A DNA stretch of 8,154 nt from Bacillota bacterium. GTDB lineage: Bacteria > Bacillota > Clostridia > Oscillospirales > Acutalibacteraceae. The stretch covers positions 1-8,154 of the forward strand of contig JAEYPT010000002.1 in NCBI GenBank assembly GCA_023410445.1, written 5' to 3'. The notes beneath the pieces are model-generated. The model saw nothing but the letters and a program-made list of their open reading frames with translations. It ran no database searches and was not told the DNA's origin. Below are positions 6,184 through 8,154 of this stretch, piece after piece. The position numbers and the translations under genes are program-made. The stretch's first letter is position 1. Every line of letters begins with the position of its first letter.

Positions 6184-6765
6184 ATGTTTGAGACCGAATG
6201 GTTTGCTTCTATCGTTCAGAGGAACGTTTTGGAATGTGCATTTCTTCTGTTTGTTGCGACGGAATTTGTCATACTGTTTCTGTCGAGCAGAAACAGCAAG
6301 GGAGAAAAGGAAAAATCGGACCGTGGTTCCAAGCCGATCATCATCTTCGGCTTTTGGCTGGCGCTGCTCGTCAGTTGGATTCCGTTCGGGCATACGCTCC
6401 CCACTCCATTCTATTACGTAGGAACCGCGATGCTTTTGCTCGGCACGGCTCTGCGCTGCTGGGCGGTGTGGACGCTTCGCAGTTTCTTTACCCTTTCCGT
6501 ACAGACAAAAGGGGAGCAGAAGCTGATCCAAGCCGGGCCCTACCGAGTGGTCCGTCACCCGGCATATACGGCCAGTATTATGCAGCTGATCGGTTTTCCG
6601 CTGGGTCTCCGCTCCTGGCCTGGGCTCATTGCTGCCATCGCAATTGCGGCTTTGGTCTACGGTTATCGCATTCGCACGGAGGAAAAAGCCCTGCGGGAGC
6701 ATTTCGGAGAGGAATACGAGGAGTATAGAAGACGGACATGGAGGCTGTTCCCGTTCCTCTTTTAG
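6184..6765 (+). CDS. Isoprenylcysteine carboxyl methyltransferase (ICMT)-family membrane protein
   Basis: This 193-residue integral membrane protein has hydrophobic segments at about 16-34, 51-68, 76-97 and 146-161. The C-terminal signature is clear: GPYRVVRHPAYTAS (118-131), then RTEEKALREHFGEEYEEYRR (164-183) and TWRLFP (185-190). In the ICMT/PEMT/NnrU-like superfamily this C-terminal region binds S-adenosylmethionine and methylates a lipid-like or isoprenoid substrate at the membrane. The bacterial substrate is generally unknown, so no specific reaction is assigned. The ATG at 6184 has a close AAGGA (6176-6180, 3 nt away) and a farther AAAGGAAG (6165-6172). The gene lies directly behind the lipoprotein terminator without an obvious promoter. 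Its TAG stop (6763-6765) is completed by the first G of the repeat element that follows, and the family C-terminus looks intact. Confidence 0.88.
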   Translation: MFETEWFASIVQRNVLECAFLLFVATEFVILFLSSRNSKGEKEKSDRGSKPIIIFGFWLALLVSWIPFGHTLPTPFYYVGTAMLLLGTALRCWAVWTLRSFFTLSVQTKGEQKLIQAGPYRVVRHPAYTASIMQLIGFPLGLRSWPGLIAAIAIAALVYGYRIRTEEKALREHFGEEYEEYRRRTWRLFPFLF

Positions 6766-6791
6766 CGGACTAAGTCCGCGGTTAAGGACCC
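6764..6791 (+). repeat. Left terminal inverted repeat with hairpin
   Basis: The tip GCGGAC-TAA-GTCCGC (6765-6779) is a perfect 6-bp hairpin, followed by GGTTAAGGACCC (6780-6791). The first A also belongs to the flanking TA. Similarity to the right end continues weakly as RRCRTTT just inside. Confidence 0.7.
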
Positions 6792-6983
6792 AGCGTTTAT
6801 TAGGGCGCAAACTTTTGAATTTAGTTTGCCTGGATCATACCAACAAATGCCGAGGGAGCAAAAAAGTGGCGGGAGCGGACCAAGTCCGCGGTTAAGAACC
6901 CGGCGTTTTGCATGGCAGGAATTTTTGAATTTAGCTTGCCGGGATTGTACCGACAAATGCCGAGGGAACAAAAAAGTGGCGGG
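6764..6983 (+). repeat. Two 110-bp tandem direct repeats
   Basis: Unit 1 (6764-6873) and unit 2 (6874-6983) align without gaps with about 17 differences in 110 positions. Each opens with the GCGGAC/GTCCGC hairpin and contains TTTTGAATTTAG in the loop of a second stem: GCAAAC 6807-6812 with GTTTGC 6824-6829 in unit 1, and GGCAGG 6914-6919 with CTTGCC 6935-6940 in unit 2. Each ends CAAAAAAGTGGCGGG. The most diverged part is around the left arm of the second stem, yet pairing is kept. A third hairpin start follows exactly 110 bp later at 6984. Confidence 0.85.
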
Positions 6984-7003
6984 AGCAGTCCTTAGACTGT
7001 CCC
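6981..7003 (-). terminator. Third hairpin of the element, possible minus-strand terminator
   Basis: GGGA-G-CAGTC (6981-6990) pairs with GACTG-TCCC (6995-7003) around CTTA, a 9-bp stem with one bulge. On the minus strand it is followed by GCCAC and then six T (complement of A 6970-6975 region). It could therefore stop transcripts running in from sleB, although the 5-nt gap before the T run is longer than ideal. The same TTTTTT follows the corresponding hairpin of unit 2 at a longer distance. Confidence 0.35.
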
Positions 7004-7114
7004 ACCATAGAATTTGTTGTTAATATAAATACCTGGAGTTTTTGCGTATTGTTCTGCCCGATCGCACTGTCGATTTTCTGCCGTGCTAGCTTTACGCATG
7101 TTTGTAAAAACCAT
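6992..7114 (-). CDS. Possible 40-residue small ORF inside the element
   Basis: On the minus strand an ATG at 7114 opens 40 codons that end at a TAA inside the third hairpin. The product is polar and shows no membrane helix; its C-terminus reads YAKTPGIYINNKFYGGTV, which looks more protein-like than random but matches nothing I recognise. A second ATG at 7099 would give 35 residues. There is no clear ribosome site. It may be a remnant of a larger gene carried by the element, or chance. Confidence 0.15.
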   Translation of the reverse strand: MVFTNMRKASTAENRQCDRAEQYAKTPGIYINNKFYGGTV

Positions 7115-7155
7115 CCCGACAAACAAGGCCGATCAATTGAACCGTGTGAAATGTC

Positions 7156-7183
7156 GGGTCCTTGAAAGCAGGCTCAGCCTGCT
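7156..7183 (-). repeat. Right terminal inverted repeat with hairpin
   Basis: Read on the minus strand, the tip is GCAGGCT-G-AGCCTGC (7168-7182), then TTTCAAGGACCC. Relative to the left end, G-C and A-T pairs at two stem positions are replaced by A-T and G-C, so the hairpin is kept by paired changes. The final T also belongs to the flanking TA. Confidence 0.65.
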
Positions 7184-7883
7184 AGCTGCAGAAGCGGTGA
7201 TCGCCGATGACTACAATCACCGGGCGGGAAAGAATCCACTTGCTGGTTGATTTTACAGGGTTGTAGTAATAGATCGCGCCCCCGGAGGGGTCCCAGCCGT
7301 TGATGGCGTCGCGCGCAGCCTTGTAGGCGGAGTCCGCGGTGGCAGCGTTGATACCGCCGTCCTTCAGACAGGAAAACGCCCCCGGCTGATAGATCACGCC
7401 CGCGAGCGTGTTGGGGAAGGAGGGGTGGCCGACCCGATTCAGGATGACCGCCGCGACCGCCACCTGGCCAACGTAGGGCTCTCCGCGCGACTCGGCCGAG
7501 GTGACTTTGGCGAGAAGATTGACGTCGTTGCTGCTGTAGCCCCCGGCTCCGCCGCCGCTCTTGCCGCTGCTGCTCCCGGAAGAGGCAATTCCCATGGCCT
7601 TCAGGGTCGCGCTCCCCGCAACACCGTCGGCTGCCAGACCGTTCTTCTTCTGAAACGCGATGACAGCGTTCTTAGTGCCGGTGCCGTAAACTCCGTCCGC
7701 CGAGCCTTTGTAGTAGCCCCAGCTTTTCAGCTTCGTCTGAATCTGCTTCACTTCGGTTCCGGTCGAACCGTACTTGGAAATCGTCTGCACGACGCCGCCG
7801 ATCCGCCAGATGATGCAGATCATCAGGAAATTGAGAAGGACGATAATCAGAATGCTCCAGATATATTTCAGCTTTGCGTTCAT
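7182..7883 (-). CDS. sleB: Spore cortex-lytic enzyme SleB
   Basis: From ATG 7883 the protein has 233 residues, close to the usual SleB length. A hydrophobic N-terminal segment (about 6-27) acts as signal peptide or anchor. A peptidoglycan-binding domain follows (about 38-98), with STGTEVKQIQTKLKSWGYY and the DGVYGTGTKNAV repeat turn. A Ser/Gly linker (about 101-117) leads to the SleB/Hydrolase_2 catalytic domain (about 118-233). That domain shows TSAESRGEPYVGQVAVAAV, with Glu131 as the expected catalytic acid of the lytic transglycosylase, then ILNRV and the closing SRPVIVVIGDHRFC. SleB is deposited in the spore and cleaves muramic-lactam cortex during germination. The companion ypeB is not adjacent. 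AGAGGTG lies 6 nt before ATG 7883; the longer frame from TTG 7904 lacks a ribosome site. Its TAG stop is completed by the last G of the neighbouring element. I found no convincing sigma-G promoter. Confidence 0.93.
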   Translation of the reverse strand: MNAKLKYIWSILIIVLLNFLMICIIWRIGGVVQTISKYGSTGTEVKQIQTKLKSWGYYKGSADGVYGTGTKNAVIAFQKKNGLAADGVAGSATLKAMGIASSGSSSGKSGGGAGGYSSNDVNLLAKVTSAESRGEPYVGQVAVAAVILNRVGHPSFPNTLAGVIYQPGAFSCLKDGGINAATADSAYKAARDAINGWDPSGGAIYYYNPVKSTSKWILSRPVIVVIGDHRFCS

Positions 7884-8051
7884 TGGCAACACCTCTGGGG
7901 TCAATTTTTCCCTGGAATCCCGAAAATATCCGCTTCCCGCGGCAAACGGCTGGTTTTTACCCGGAATGGTTCCACTGGCGAACCAAACAGCGGGTTTCTG
8001 CCCTGTTTCGACACTTTTTGCAGAAAGACCGAAAAAAAGTGAGAAAAAGGG

Positions 8052-8080
8052 TTGACAATGGGAGCGTGGTTTGGTATTAT
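8052..8080 (+). promoter_or_regulatory. Strong sigma-A-type promoter for a gene beyond the window
   Basis: A perfect TTGACA (8052-8057) and TATTAT (8075-8080) are spaced by 17 bp, divergent from sleB. Transcription should begin near 8087. No start codon with a ribosome site follows before the end of the window, so the leader is at least about 65 nt. Confidence 0.88.
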
Positions 8081-8086
8081 AGTGAA

Positions 8087-8154
8087 GCGCCTTACGGAAA
8101 CGGACACTTGAGAGAGCGGTTCGAAACGCCGGAAAGCCGCATGGGACCTTGAAA
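8087..8154 (+). ncRNA. Possible start of a T-box leader (3' truncated)
   Basis: The transcript from the strong promoter begins with a foldable region containing the AGAGAG box (8111-8116), a distal stem GCGG (8116-8119) with CCGC (8137-8140), and then GGGACCTTGAAA (8143-8154). This order recalls Stem I of Firmicute T-box leaders, where AGAGAG precedes the apical stem and a GAA lies just before the specifier codon on the returning strand. If so, the specifier would lie just past the window, and the gene would be an aminoacyl-tRNA synthetase or an amino-acid gene. The diagnostic T-box sequence and antiterminator are not in view. Confidence 0.4.

Larger units (their letters stand above)
6765..7182. 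mobile_element. 418-bp MITE-like element with hairpin ends and TA flanks
   Basis: The two ends form a 28-position inverted repeat (6764-6791 against 7156-7183) with 20 matches in my hand alignment. Both carry a hairpin at the very tip and the shared block AAGGACCC inside. A TA dinucleotide flanks each side (6763-6764 and 7183-7184), as expected for a target duplication of Tc1/mariner or IS630-type transposition. No transposase gene fits, so it would be mobilised in trans. Inside are two 110-bp tandem units, a third hairpin and about 150 bp of unrelated sequence. It lies exactly at the stop codons of the convergent ICMT-like gene and sleB. Alternatives are a non-mobile repeat cluster or an IS200/IS605-derived palindromic element. 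The repeat structure is seen; mobility is inferred. Confidence 0.6.

Noticed and set aside
6764..6983. CRISPR array
   Set aside because: There are only two complete units of 110 bp, diverged along their whole length, with no short constant repeats alternating with unique spacers and no cas genes.
6629..7023. Plus-strand ORFs running from the ICMT-like gene through the tandem repeats
   Set aside because: Their similarity to each other comes only from the 110-bp DNA repeat, whose period is not a multiple of three; they have no ribosome sites or domain character.
6762..7122. Minus-strand ORFs of 69 and 63 residues within the element
   Set aside because: They are read through repeats and hairpins with no start signals and no recognisable domains.
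7115..7158. CCCGACA/TGTCGGG inverted repeat with 30-nt spacing
   Set aside because: Seven-base arms far apart within the element are weak evidence on their own; the inner edge merges with the right terminal repeat, and no function can be argued.
7884..7990. Sigma-G promoter for sleB
   Set aside because: A GGATA-like -35 is present, but the expected CATNNTA -10 is not found at the right distance.
7425..8042. 205-residue plus-strand ORF opposite sleB
   Set aside because: It is an antisense shadow of the clear SleB coding region with low-complexity Ala/Arg sequence and no ribosome site.

Overview
This window looks like chromosomal DNA from a spore-forming clostridial Firmicute, most likely of the Oscillospiraceae/Ruminococcaceae type. 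The support is a SleB spore-cortex hydrolase, A/G-rich Shine-Dalgarno sites, TTGACA/TATAAT promoters with 17-bp spacers, compact intrinsic terminators, moderate GC content and Firmicute-type families (EpsG-like membrane protein, GtrA, a DUF6143-like protein). Assignment to a genus would be a guess.

Layout. 1-525 is the C-terminal part of a PfkB-family sugar kinase (probably 2-keto-3-deoxygluconate kinase), closed by a terminator. 632-1162 holds a promoter and a small GtrA-family membrane protein whose best start is a GTG at 737. 1213-2794 holds a promoter, a GC-rich and apparently structured leader, and a membrane-anchored diguanylate cyclase with a Cache-like sensor. A near-perfect hairpin separates it from a convergent DUF6143-like gene (2849-3418, minus). 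Divergent from that gene is a GNAT acetyltransferase (3556-4059), which converges on an EpsG-like polytopic membrane protein (4122-5315, minus). A divergent promoter then drives a small lipoprotein (5585-6103), followed by an isoprenylcysteine methyltransferase-like membrane enzyme (6184-6765). 6765-7182 is a non-coding, repeat-rich element. sleB (7182-7883, minus) follows, and the window ends with a strong promoter and what looks like the start of a T-box leader whose gene lies outside.

Most genes are single transcription units with their own promoter or terminator, so there is no obvious multi-gene pathway. Surface and envelope functions dominate (GtrA, EpsG-like protein, lipoprotein, ICMT-like enzyme, SleB), with one c-di-GMP-type signalling enzyme.

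The most interesting object is the 418-bp element at 6765-7182. It has hairpin-bearing terminal inverted repeats whose differences are compensatory, an internal 110-bp tandem repeat, and a TA dinucleotide on each side. It sits exactly at the stop codons of two convergent genes and supplies the final G of both. Removing it in silico gives two genes that overlap by 4 bp with both proteins unchanged. The second lead is the cyclase: its GGDEF motif is intact, but an Asn replaces the Asp that normally reads guanine, and it has no inhibitory I-site. I do not see a defence island, CRISPR array, prophage or other clearly new multi-gene system.
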